From Macrolepiota albuminosa (taxonomy: Eukaryota; Basidiomycota; Agaricomycetes; Agaricales; Agaricaceae), in contig JAMWFC010000113.1 in NCBI GenBank assembly GCA_027475525.1, positions 2,282,001-2,346,000 of the forward strand: a stretch of DNA of 64,000 nt, written 5' to 3'. The translations under genes were made by a program, and so were the position numbers. This document shows positions 54,680 through 64,000 of this stretch, piece by piece (the stretch's first letter is position 1; every line of letters begins with the position of its first letter). The notes under the pieces are model-generated. The model was not told the DNA's origin. It searched no databases and was given only the letters and a program-made list of their open reading frames with translations.

Positions 54680-57189
54680 TTAAACATCCATCTTACGGAA
54701 CATGTTTTTACTTCCACTCCGCACCCCTTTTCTCCTCTCTGTCCTTCCCTTTCTCTCACTCTCACTCAAGTTAACCAAACCACGACCTCCACCCTTCTCC
54801 ATGCCCGCACCGAACAATTCCACTCCTGGCCGTTTTATTTTCACTTTCTTTTGTAGTCCACCGCCTGACACCAGCATGTCGTCTGCATCTTGCGGTCCTG
54901 ATGAAGGCATCCAACTGATTTCCACGTCACCATCAGCTGTGTAATGAGCATCAGAAGTCAACGATGATCGTTGTTTTTTCTCCCCAGATGACATGCGCCG
55001 TTGGCCAAAGGTAGCACTTTGATCGGCAATTTGACCGCTACCAGTATGTGCGCGTATGGGCACAAAATTCACATTGCTGATACGTCTTCGATTGCTATTC
55101 CATCGAGGGTCACTGGCCGCCTTATCATATCGTAAATTTTTCCTGTCTGGACGATTCCGGGGATTATACTCATTTAACTCTGAAAGCTCCGTGGTCAGAA
55201 AGCAAAGAAATCTTCAGATACAAAAACGCACCTCCAGCATCACTACTGTCTTCACTGTCGCTATCATCATCGCTACCACCCGACCCATCCGAAGATGAGC
55301 TCTCGCTTTCTTCTTGTTCTTCCTCAGCAGCATCAGCAGCAGTCTTCGGTCTAACACTGACCCGTTGCTGAGCCGCTGCTGATGGGTTGAGCAGCGCATA
55401 TTCTCTGCTAGTCTCATCTATAGCATAATCTTTGTCCTCAAACACTGCAGCGAAACGGGGATCATCGAGAACACTTGGGAGTCCCTTCCCTGCGGTGCCG
55501 TCAACTTCCATATCCGCCTGTCCACTCCCTTCCCTCTTCTGTCTCTTTCGTTCTTCTCTCTTCTTGGCCCTTTCCTCTTCTCGGAGAATCTTTTCCGCCA
55601 GCGCTTTGTTGACCTTGACGCCGGGCTCCTTGGTGCGGATACGGGTTTCAGTCATCTTCTCCATCTTTTCACGGACAATCTTCTCCCGATGCTCGGCATA
55701 GGCAAAGGGATTGACAATAAGGCGCGCAGCATCGTAGAGCTTGAGCGATAAGAAGTAACCGTGCATGTAAGGCTTGAGCGTGGGTGTGCCGATAAGATGA
55801 TCCAAGCCAAGTCTGATAAATTGATTGGTTACGAGTAAAGACATGAAGGATGATGACACCTACGTTTTGAGTTCCGCCCGTTCAACGAACTTGAAATCTT
55901 CGTACACGGACCGCTTTGTCGAATCTTCCATCTCTTCTGTAATATTTTCCAAGAAACTTGCCCATCGGGGGGCTGGACCTAGCTGTGGGATGTAATAAGT
56001 TGCCATCTGAATTCCCTCGTTCGCAGTCAAAACCAATCCGCTGCCGGGTACATGATGCAGATCATTCAAGTCATTAGCTGGAGTAATCGAGGCAAAATTG
56101 ATCGATGGCTAATGTTACAGTCAGTGATTAACTGGACCACATAAAAGTGAAACATACAGTGTTTCGGTCCCAAATTTTGATCACTTTCTTATCAGCGCTA
56201 ATAACCATACCGTCTCCAGCCATCTTGTTTCCGCCGTCAATCCAAACAATGTTCTTCACCGGCAGACCATAACCCTGGTCTTTCAATGCAAATGGTCTCA
56301 TGGAACGAATGTCATATAACAATGTATGACCGGTGGAAGTTCCTATAGCGTAGGACAGTCCATCGTGTCGAGACGAAATAGCCGTCACTGAGAAACCATC
56401 GGAACTAGCCGAAGCAAAATCCGCTTGTATCAACTTATTCTTCTGCAACCGTAATGCACCAACACTGGATCGTGAACGAGGGTCCCAGAATTGCACGGTT
56501 CCATTTCCTTCAGTTCCAAACGCCAAAAGCTGGTGAGCGGGGTTGATATCGATTACGTTCACACCAGGTATATCACCATCTTCGCTGGTCAGAACAAGAG
56601 GGTTCATGAATCGTCCCTGATCGAGGTTAAGACGATAAATTTCATTTCCGGAAGCGGTTACATAGGCGTCACAAGATGGGAAATGGTATGCGAGTGAACG
56701 GCCGAAACGAGGTATTCGCGTGCAATAGTGATGGCCACTCTGCGTATGGAGTTCTATCGTTCGATCATTTTGCAAGTGTATTGATTTCGTCCAATCATCA
56801 GAAAGAATCTTAATTTTATTTTGATCAGAGAAACAGCTCGAGTTCGTTAGCTTGAGTTATGAAAACTCACGTACAACGAAGTCGACATTTTCAGCATTGG
56901 TGTGCCTTTCGAACTTTTGAGAGAGTTGGTCCAGGTCCCAGACTCGGATTTGAGGTTTGTATGTCCCTGTCGCGATAATATGGTGACCATCACGCGTTGA
57001 TTTTACGCGGTTGCTAGCTTCGGGAAATTCAAAGCCTTGTATAAGCTCAATTGTGCCTTCAACATGTTCTCGAACCGCGCGTTTTCCTTTACCTTTCGCC
57101 ACTCGTTTTCGCGTGAGCCAATCAGGTAATGATGAAGACGAGCCAGCGGTAGCACCATTAACCGTATATACTTTTACATCGTTGGCCAT
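54680..57189 (-). CDS. ENP2: NOL10/Enp2-like nucleolar WD40 protein (ribosome biogenesis)
   Basis: Five exons: 57189-56875, 56808-56158, 56108-55864, 55812-55232 and 55179-54680, with GT-AG introns of 66, 49, 51 and 52 nt. Phases fit, giving 763 residues, close to the usual length. The N-terminal half is a WD40-type propeller with family segments ILSDDWTKSIHLQNDRTIEL, RIPRFGRSLAYHF, WDPRSRSSVGAL, YDIRSMRPF and ANEGIQMATYYIPQLGPAPR. Then comes LGLDHLIGTPTLKPYMHGYF, a KR/E-rich coiled segment, and the NUC153-like motif DDPRFAAVFEDKDYAIDETS (about 517-536), then an acidic Ser/Asp tract. Enp2 joins the small-subunit processome and 18S rRNA maturation in the nucleolus. It is intact and the only clear host housekeeping gene here. 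Confidence 0.96.
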
Positions 57190-58617
57190 AGTGAGGAAGA
57201 AAAAGAAAGAAGTACTGCTGATGTAAACAAATCACACGAAAACTGGAGCGTCTCCGTGACTTCGTGACGGAACACGACTGTAACCGCAGCGTAGAGTAAC
57301 GGTGTGATCACACTAGAGAGTCAGAGTCTTCACACAAGAGAGAACGGTTGTAAGCTCTGCAATTGGGAAGAACTGTCTACGATGTACAGAGATGCGCGCT
57401 TATATACCAGTAGTCAATTTAATATATCAGTTAAGTGCCCAGTGGGCAGGTACGAATGAGTTATGAATAAGCAGGGAAGGGTCCAAAAGGAGTGGAATCC
57501 GGTCACGGTCGCTACATACGCCCTCCAGGTATCGGGAACGGGGTGAGTGGTGCCTATTGAATGAGTGTACGAATAATCGGCGAACAAGATTAAAAGGTAT
57601 CATCCCGGGTTTGAACACAAGGGATCGCGGTTGAGAAATAATGCAATGACCAACATCTACTGAAAAACAAACTAAAAAGGCAATTCTTTATGAGCCTTAG
57701 TCAGAACTGTCTAATCACATCATTTAGAAATGAGCTATGATTTGTGTCTTCAGCATGATTTTCGTAGCTCATTGGGGGCTTGACCCCCAAACCCCCCAAC
57801 CTCACTTTGTTCAGTTAAGGCCTTGGTTTTCACAACTTTTTTCTTGAATTTTTTGGATTTTATTAAGCATTTATAAATCTCCAAAAACTAAAAATCAGTG
57901 TATGAGTAGCCTTTGAATTTTTCCTGAATTTTTTCGTGATTTTCTTTCAAATTTCTAAGCATTTTATACACACATCTACCAAAAAACAAATGAAAAAGGC
58001 AGTAAGTATGTGTCAGCTTTAGTCAGAAACTGTCAAAACTGACTAATTAGATCATTTTCCAGGTGTCATCCCATTCTATATAGATGAGCTACGATTTGTG
58101 CCTTCAGCATAAATTTTGTAGCTTGTTGGGGGGCTTTGTCTTCAAACTCCCCTCAACTAAGCCTCCACTCTAACCTCACTTTCAGTTAGGGCTCCAAGTA
58201 TGTATAAAGAACTCAATGCTTAATCTCAGCCTCAACCTCACTTTGTTTGGTTAAGGCCTTGGCTTTCCACAACTCAGTGCTCAATCCTAGCCTAAACCTC
58301 ACTTTGTTTGGTTAAGGCCTCAGCTTTCTACAACTCTCAAAGCATTACTGTAAGCTAAATTTAATTTTTCTTGAATTTTTTGGATTTTATTAAACATTTA
58401 TAAATCTCAAAAGGCCTTAAATTAGTGTATCATTTGCTTTTGAATTTTTTCTGATTTTTCAGTGATTTTATTTGAATTTTTCAAGCATTATCTACCAACA
58501 TTTATTGAAAACAAACCAAAAAGACAACTATTTGTCATCACATCAAATTTTTACGAAAGTTGTTGCATTCTATAGAAACAAGCTATGATTCATGCCTTTG
58601 GCACAAATTTCGTAGCT
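57190..58617. other. AT-rich intergenic region
   Basis: Upstream flank of the NOL10 gene, then AT-rich DNA with degenerate direct repeats (CTCACTTTGTTTGGTTAAGG near 58237 and 58297, related form near 57800; TTGAATTTTTTGGATTTTATT near 57845 and 58370). No gene recognised. Confidence 0.6.
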
Positions 58618-59443
58618 GTCACGACCCCTCCCCTCCGGGCCCACCCCGGGACACCCCCGGAACACCCTCCGGGACCCTTCTTCTGACCCCACAGGACATG
58701 CCCCGCCATCACGACCGCCGACACCACCATTACGCGCATCAAGGACCGCCATCAGCCGTCACCAGCCCTGATCAACGATCGGATCACGCGACTCGTTCCG
58801 GCCATCGCGCATCACGCATCACGGCTCCATCCGTGCCAATTGATCGCGCGCCCCACACGCGCGATCCTGGTATGCAGCCCCTGCCGCTACTCAATAACCC
58901 CCGGAACCCATCTCAGACATCCTGGAACCCCGAGACCCAGCCCCGTAGTACTTATAGCATAGTTCCCTGTTGTACTCGCCAGTTTTGATATTACATACAC
59001 TGTTACTTTGCTTTACTTGGATTGTTGCGTGCCCTCTATTTGACTGGTACGCATTGACTGGCACGCTTGACTGGCATGCTTGGATATTCGCGTGCTCTAA
59101 GACTGGTACGCACTTCGTGACTGGTACGCATTGACTGGCACGCTTGACTGGCATGCTTGGATATTCGCGTGCTCTAAGACTGGTACGCACTTCGTGACTT
59201 TAACTTACTAACTTGGTCTCGTCTTAGAACCTCCGGTTCACGACTCGACCCCCACCCGAACTCCCCAGTTACCACCACCCAAAACCCCCGGACTAAGTCC
59301 CCTCTCCCAGGATTTCCCTGTCCATGTCTTGAACCCCGGAGTCCTAGCCCCGGAGTTCCAGACACCCGAGTATCCGTGGGTCAAGTCCGCATTGTAAGGG
59401 CGATTGCTTTCCCGGAAAGCCCCCGACTCAGCGGAACCTGACA
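58618..59443 (+). repeat. 5' LTR of element Z
   Basis: TGTCACGACCCC...GGAACCTGACA, 826 bp with one 77-bp duplication (59041 and 59118), so about 749 bp without it. Confidence 0.9.
59041..59194. repeat. 77-bp exact tandem duplication in the Z LTR
   Basis: Copies start at 59041 and 59118. The Y LTRs and the solo LTR at 27269 do not have it. Confidence 0.9.
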
Positions 59444-59700
59444 TAATATCAGGACTCCCTCCTTACACCGTTCTTGATGGCTACGTATACTCACACCTAC
59501 TACCCCACGGGCTACCAGACCGACTCCTACGGGCGCCCAGTACCCGAGCATTACTCCGCGCAGACCTCCCGCCCTGTCTATCTACCCCTTCCGTACGAAC
59601 CTCCGTACCTCCACTGCCATTGGGCCCCCGACCCATCCCTCTACGATCTGGAGCCCTCAGCCAGCTGGGCCCCTCCGCCCAACTTAGCCATGGCACAACC

Positions 59701-59854
59701 CGTGGAGGTCCCCTCGTACCGGAGCATCCCCGGGGGCCTGCCGGAGACCCCACCTGTACCCAGTGGACCTCGCCCCCCGTGGAGGTCCCCTCGTACCGGA
59801 GCATCCCCGGGGGCCTGCCGGAGACCCCACCTGTACCCAGTGGACCTCGCCCAA
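59701..59854. repeat. 77-bp exact tandem duplication in Z gag
   Basis: Copies start at 59701 and 59778. Confidence 0.9.
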
Positions 59855-60060
59855 TTCCCCCCAGCAAGGGCCCCTTTGCACCTACCCCCTACTACGGTTA
59901 TCAGCGCCCCGTCCCCCAACCCCGAGAACCCCGAGGACCCCCCTACCCCGACTACCCCCCTCGTCATTACCCGGCCGCCGCTCCACCCGCTCGAACCCCT
60001 CCCTCGCCAATGGGACGACGACGCCTCGAGGAGTATGAACGGCAACGGGATGAGGTACTC

Positions 60061-60214
60061 CGCTCCCTCAGGATCTCACCGGAGGACTTTGCGCAACGGA
60101 CAAGGACGCTGCTCGTGGAATTCGGACACGACGACTTCGCTCCCTCAGGATCTCACCGGAGGACTTTGCGCAACGGACAAGGACGCTGCTCGTGGAATTC
60201 GGACACGACGACTT
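60061..60214. repeat. 77-bp exact tandem duplication in Z gag
   Basis: Copies start at 60061 and 60138. Confidence 0.9.
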
Positions 60215-62257
60215 CGAAGGCACTCCGGAGGAATAGGCTCACTGCCTGGTCGAATTCGGGGATCACCTCACGCGAGGAGAACTCCCGGAGCAAACCATGG
60301 TAAAGTATAGGCGCAATACGATCCTCCGAAAAGAATTACAGCAACTGCTCAACAAAGTCCACGCGTCCCCCTCCCCTCGGCCCCTCAATGACCCTGCGGA
60401 CCCAGGTCGCTCGATTCACATTCAATGGAAACCCCTGGAACCGGCCCCAGCAGTCCCGGCAGCCCCCACGGTCCCCACTCCGGAGCAACGACAACGGGAG
60501 GAATGGCAGAACGCCTCAGCCATATTACGGTCCCTCAACCCGACTGGAGGCCTTTTCGACCAACCCGCTGCCCGCACAGTAGGCTTGTCAACTCGTCGCA
60601 GGGCTAATTCCATTCCTAGTACCTTTGAGACCTGGGGGCAGCCCCAGAGACCCCTGGAACCCCTCCCGCGAATGGACAACGCCCGACCTCTGCCCCCGGC
60701 AAACCCCGGTAGAGCCCGGGTGGACACCCCTAGTACGGACGACACGCTATGCTACATCAACGAGCTCACGCGCGACAACAACGAACAACGTCCCGCGCCT
60801 GCCCCGGCACCAGCACCGCCCCCCACGTCCGCCCCGGCTCCTCCGGAACCCAACTTCCGTCATGACCCGCCACCCCACTTTGACCTACGAAACCCCCCGC
60901 GACCCCCAATGCAAGCATGACCCTCCTGGGCTGAACGACCCCCGCGCCACCCAGCACCCGACCCAGCACCCGGCCCCCCTCCAATCGACCCGACACTACC
61001 GAACCCTCCCCGACCGCCTCCGCCACCTCCAGCCGAACCTCGAGGACAACCTCCAGGCCCTCTACCCCCGCTGCCCCCCGCGTGGAGACCCGGGCCTCCT
61101 CCTGGCAGGAACGAGCCCCCCTGGAACAATGGGCCTCCCGGGCGTGGACCCCCAGGTGAGCCACCCGGAGGAGGTCCTCCCGGCGGGTGGGGCCCCGCCC
61201 TTGGTGCTTTTCCTCCTCAAGGAGGGGGGGGTAATCATTACTACTACTATTACAATGCTGGCCCTCCTCCCCGCAACGCTGGCGGACCGGATGACGCTCA
61301 CAATGCCCTTGCTCGCGAAGGACAACTGGACATTCAAAAGCCCGACGCTTTTACGGGCCAGGACCCCTGAAAATGGCGTACCTTCCTCACTCAGTGTCTC
61401 AATACATTTCAGGCAAAGCCGCTCACGTTTCAGGTTGACAGCTCCCGGGTGGCCTTTGCCGCATCGTACCTCCAGGGGATCGCCTTTGATCACTACATGG
61501 CCCTCATCCAGTTCGACCCCAACAACCCGGCACTCGCTCGCTGGCAAGCCTTCGTCGACGAGTTCTCCAGGAAATTTGGGATATACGACACCGTGGCCGA
61601 GGCCGAGAACAACCTCTTCAACCTCCGGATGCGCTCTGAAGAACGCTTCACTACCTTCATCGTACATTTTGAAAAGGAAGCTTACGAGACAGGTTGGAAT
61701 TACAGCGCCCTCCGGTACGCCCTCCGCCGCGCCCTCCCACAACGTATCAAGGACGTCCTCCGACTCGCCCCGAAACAACCCTCCTACGACGGATACAAGG
61801 CCCTCATCATGCAGATTGACCAACGCTACTGGGAAGACCGCAGTGAGTATTTGAACTTCTGACCACCCTGGAACCCTAGGGGAGGACCCCCCTGGCCCTC
61901 CGGCGAAGCTCTCAACCCCCAAGGTCAAAACCCCGGTCCCCCTGCGTTCCCGGGCGGCCGACTCCCGGTGAGTCGCGGCCCGCCCAACCCTAACCCCAGC
62001 AGCGGCGCCTGCCCCCAGGCTCAGCTCAACACCGCCGTGGCTGCCCACGACCTGGGCGACGTGCCGAACCCCGAGGAACCCCCGGACAACCCCGAAGATC
62101 TCGACTTTGCCGACGAACAGGACGAGGAGGCCCTCCAGGCCAACCGGCTTCAAAAAAAGGGACGACCCTGGATCGAAGTCCCAACGGATGTGCAGGAACG
62201 ACGGAGAAGAGAGGGTGTCTGCATACTCTGTGGTGAGAAAGACCATTTCATCTCCGA

Positions 62258-63676
62258 GTGCCCCAAACGACAGGTCATGGGACGTGCCACCTGGACCTTC
62301 GAAGGGGAGGACGCCACCTACGAGTATTCGGAAAACGACCCAGCGATTTAGACCCAGAAGACACTCTAAATCGCGGAATCAACCCCGACGTCTTCTCCGC
62401 CCCGGTCTCACACCTTCGCTCTACAACACTTATACAGGACACCCTCACGGCCTACCTACCCTCCCACTCCTCGCACTCCCTCCTCCTCAAAACCCACCTC
62501 ACCCCCTCCGGAACCTCCCTCAACACCCTCGTTGACAGTGGCGCCACCGACAACTTCATTGATGAAGCATGGTCCACCCTCGCCCCAGAACCCGCTCAGC
62601 GACTCCCGGTCCCGGTACGGCTCTGCCTCTTCGACGGAGACGCCTCTGCGGCAGGGGACATCACTCATTTTGTGCGTATGCCCGTTACCTTCGCCAACGG
62701 ACAGACTCACACCCTTCAGATGTTGATAACCAAACTCCACCCTTCCGCACCCCTGGTTCTAGGGCTCCCGTGGCTCCGAGACACCAATCCCCGCATCAAT
62801 TGGCAACATCTCACCCTTCAACTGACCCGGGACCCGACGCCCGATGACCAGCAACTTCCCTTCGACATCCCCCACTCCCCGGACCCTACCCTGAAGGATG
62901 GGCCCCCATCGCCTCCCGGACTCCAGTCCCGGTTGTCCCGATCCTTCATCATCAATGCCAGGCTGGACGGCGCCCCAGAGCCAGTGTTGGCCCTCATCGA
63001 CAGTGGAGCCACCGGAGTTTTTATCAGCGACGCTCTCGACCTCCCCCACGACTCCCTCGACCAGCCCCTCCGCCTGCAACGCCTTGACGGCACCCCCTCC
63101 TCCTCCGGCCCCATCCAGAGGTCTCACTTGGGACGCGTGACCCTGGACAACGACTATGAATTCACCTCCGACTTCCTGGTCACACGACTTCACGAATCGA
63201 CCCCGATGGTGCTGGGACTACCCTGGCTGCGCGACACGAACCCCGACACCGATTGGAGGACGCTCACCATGACAATCCCAGAACCCGAAGACCACCCCTT
63301 GACCGCCATACACCTCCAGGCCCTAGGAAGCGACCCGACGCCCGACACCCCCGGGACGACTGCCGCGCCCTCCATGCCCATCCGAGACCGCAAGGCCCCT
63401 GATCGACCTCCAAACATTCCTCGGAACAAGTACAAAGGGCCAAACTACCCCTGCCGGTCTCAGACACACGTCACACCCGCTTCGGCCGATGCTTCCAAGA
63501 CCCCGATCGACCTGAGCACCCTCAACATTAGGATCATTGGGGCCGCCCCCTTCGCCCGCCTCATGAGGGATGGAACTCCCACGTTTCAGCTGCACACCTC
63601 GCCTTCTCTCCCGGAAGAACATCTACGAGGGGACGCTATTCTCCCAGAAAAGAAAACCGAGGAGCAAATCCTCTGA
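62258..63676 (+). CDS. Element Z protease region with two retropepsin domains
   Basis: Open for 472 codons in the -1 frame relative to gag, overlapping it by at least 94 nt. Module 1 (about residues 90-190): TLVDSGATDNFIDEAW ... LVLGLPWLRDTNPRINW. Module 2 (about 240-345): ALIDSGATGVFISDAL ... MVLGLPWLRDTNPDTDW. Each has the DSG active-site triad and the hydrophobic-G flap-end segment. Viral-type retropepsins normally supply one module per chain and act as dimers; here both halves are encoded in one chain. A linker leads to RT after a stop at 63674-63676. Confidence 0.85.
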   Translation: MPQTTGHGTCHLDLRRGGRHLRVFGKRPSDLDPEDTLNRGINPDVFSAPVSHLRSTTLIQDTLTAYLPSHSSHSLLLKTHLTPSGTSLNTLVDSGATDNFIDEAWSTLAPEPAQRLPVPVRLCLFDGDASAAGDITHFVRMPVTFANGQTHTLQMLITKLHPSAPLVLGLPWLRDTNPRINWQHLTLQLTRDPTPDDQQLPFDIPHSPDPTLKDGPPSPPGLQSRLSRSFIINARLDGAPEPVLALIDSGATGVFISDALDLPHDSLDQPLRLQRLDGTPSSSGPIQRSHLGRVTLDNDYEFTSDFLVTRLHESTPMVLGLPWLRDTNPDTDWRTLTMTIPEPEDHPLTAIHLQALGSDPTPDTPGTTAAPSMPIRDRKAPDRPPNIPRNKYKGPNYPCRSQTHVTPASADASKTPIDLSTLNIRIIGAAPFARLMRDGTPTFQLHTSPSLPEEHLRGDAILPEKKTEEQIL

Positions 63677-64000
63677 GAAGTAGTTCCCCCGGAGTATCAC
63701 GAGTTCGCTGATGTATTCTCCGAAGGAGACGCCAAGGAGATCCCCCCTCACCGCCCCTATGATCACACCATCGACACGAGTTCGCTGATGTATTCTCCGA
63801 AGGAGACGCCAAGGAGATCCCCCCTCACCGCCCCTATGATCACACCATCGACCTTGAGGAAGGAGCCAACCCTCCTTTCGGCAAGGTATACAACATGTCA
63901 GAGGTCGAACTCTGGGCCCTCAAGGACTACCTCGACGAAATGCTCGGTAAGAGATTCATCCGACCCTCTGCCTCCGCCGCCGGAGCCCCGGTTCTATTTG
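63677..64000 (+). pseudogene. Element Z reverse transcriptase, N-terminus (cut by window end)
   Basis: [29 protein letters not shown], and [18 protein letters not shown], the usual fingers region. Contains a 77-bp duplication (63699 and 63776). The Arg codon at 63961-63963 is CGA, while Y has TGA there. Confidence 0.85.

Larger units (their letters stand above)
59477..62351 (+). pseudogene. Element Z gag with CCHC zinc knuckle
   Basis: Starts MATYTHTYYP 33 bp after the LTR. Pro/Tyr-rich N-terminus, a helical RRRLEEYERQRDEVLRSLRI segment, then a gag core at 61390-61860 (YLQGIAFDHYMALIQF, RWQAFVDEFSRKFG, SEERFTTFIVHFEKEAYETG). Knuckle CILCGEKDHFISEC is near 62220. Broken by 77-bp duplications at 59701 and 60061, a TGA at 61368-61370 shared with Y, and a stop near 61861. 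It ends at 62349-62351, overlapping the protease frame. Confidence 0.78.
58618..64000 (+). mobile_element. Ty3 chromovirus Z (5' part), same family as Y
   Basis: 5' LTR 58618-59443, gag from 59477, zinc knuckle, tandem retropepsin, and the start of RT; continues past the window. GC-rich, and better preserved than Y in protease and RT. It lies directly in the AT-rich spacer. Confidence 0.88.

Noticed and set aside
60625..61854. 409-codon frame in element Z as a gene
   Set aside because: Out of phase with the recognisable gag core and rich in low-complexity Pro/Thr/Ser; a shadow of gag.
191..63852. 77-bp duplications as a biological system
   Set aside because: Exact fixed period in unrelated elements, frame-breaking, absent in sister copies, and an N gap flanked by the same kind of overlap. 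Assembly artefact is much more likely.

Overview
The window is fungal, from a basidiomycete (most likely Agaricomycetes). Evidence: genes with 45-60 nt GT-AG introns, a KDZ-type DNA transposase with a CxC2-like cysteine cluster, chromodomain Ty3/gypsy retrotransposons, and one conserved single-copy gene, a NOL10/Enp2 homologue. Apart from that gene (54680-57189, minus) and the AT-rich spacer beside it, almost everything is transposable elements nested in one another.

Layout. A decayed Ty1/copia relic (53306-54080) borders a Ty3 element called A3 here (24902-53305, plus; left part beyond the window). A sister copy, A1 (1-24901, plus), abuts or is inserted into the A3 integrase. A1 is split in its integrase by a 17.2 kb KDZ DNA transposon (1953-19160) with about 2 kb terminal inverted repeats (TIRs) and an imperfect 8-bp target duplication. 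A 1.2 kb solo LTR (22619-23843) splits A1's third gene. The third gene of A3 holds three insertions: a solo LTR (27269-27999, duplication GAGAA), a complete 11.75 kb chromovirus Y (29054-40805, minus, duplication AAGAC), and a complete 11.1 kb element X (41313-52402, minus, duplication GAGTG, 191-bp LTRs differing at 2 sites). A second copy of the Y family, Z (58618 to window end, plus), starts after the NOL10 region.

KDZ element. It carries four spliced genes: a Zn(2)Cys(6)/coiled-coil protein (gene A), an unknown protein on the minus strand (gene C), the KDZ transposase in divergent orientation to gene C, and an acidic repeat protein (gene D). Both TIRs and subterminal zones contain tRNA-like units with Pol III A and B boxes and many short CCGCTGG/ACGGATGCC-type motifs.

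Retrotransposons. A1, A3 and X are one lineage: gag-pro-RT-RNaseH-integrase-chromodomain, then a long same-strand third gene (ORF3) of unknown function. Y and Z are another lineage, with two tandem retropepsin domains and a conserved gag/pro frame overlap. Y also carries an intact convergent spliced gene (gene B) between integrase and 3' LTR.

Quality warning. More than 20 places hold an adjacent direct duplication with a period of exactly 77 bp, in all element types. They break reading frames, and where both frames can be followed, counting one copy restores them. I regard them as assembly artefacts. There is also a 100-N gap at 2029-2128. Remaining stops are largely TGA, consistent with CGA decay at methylated CpG.
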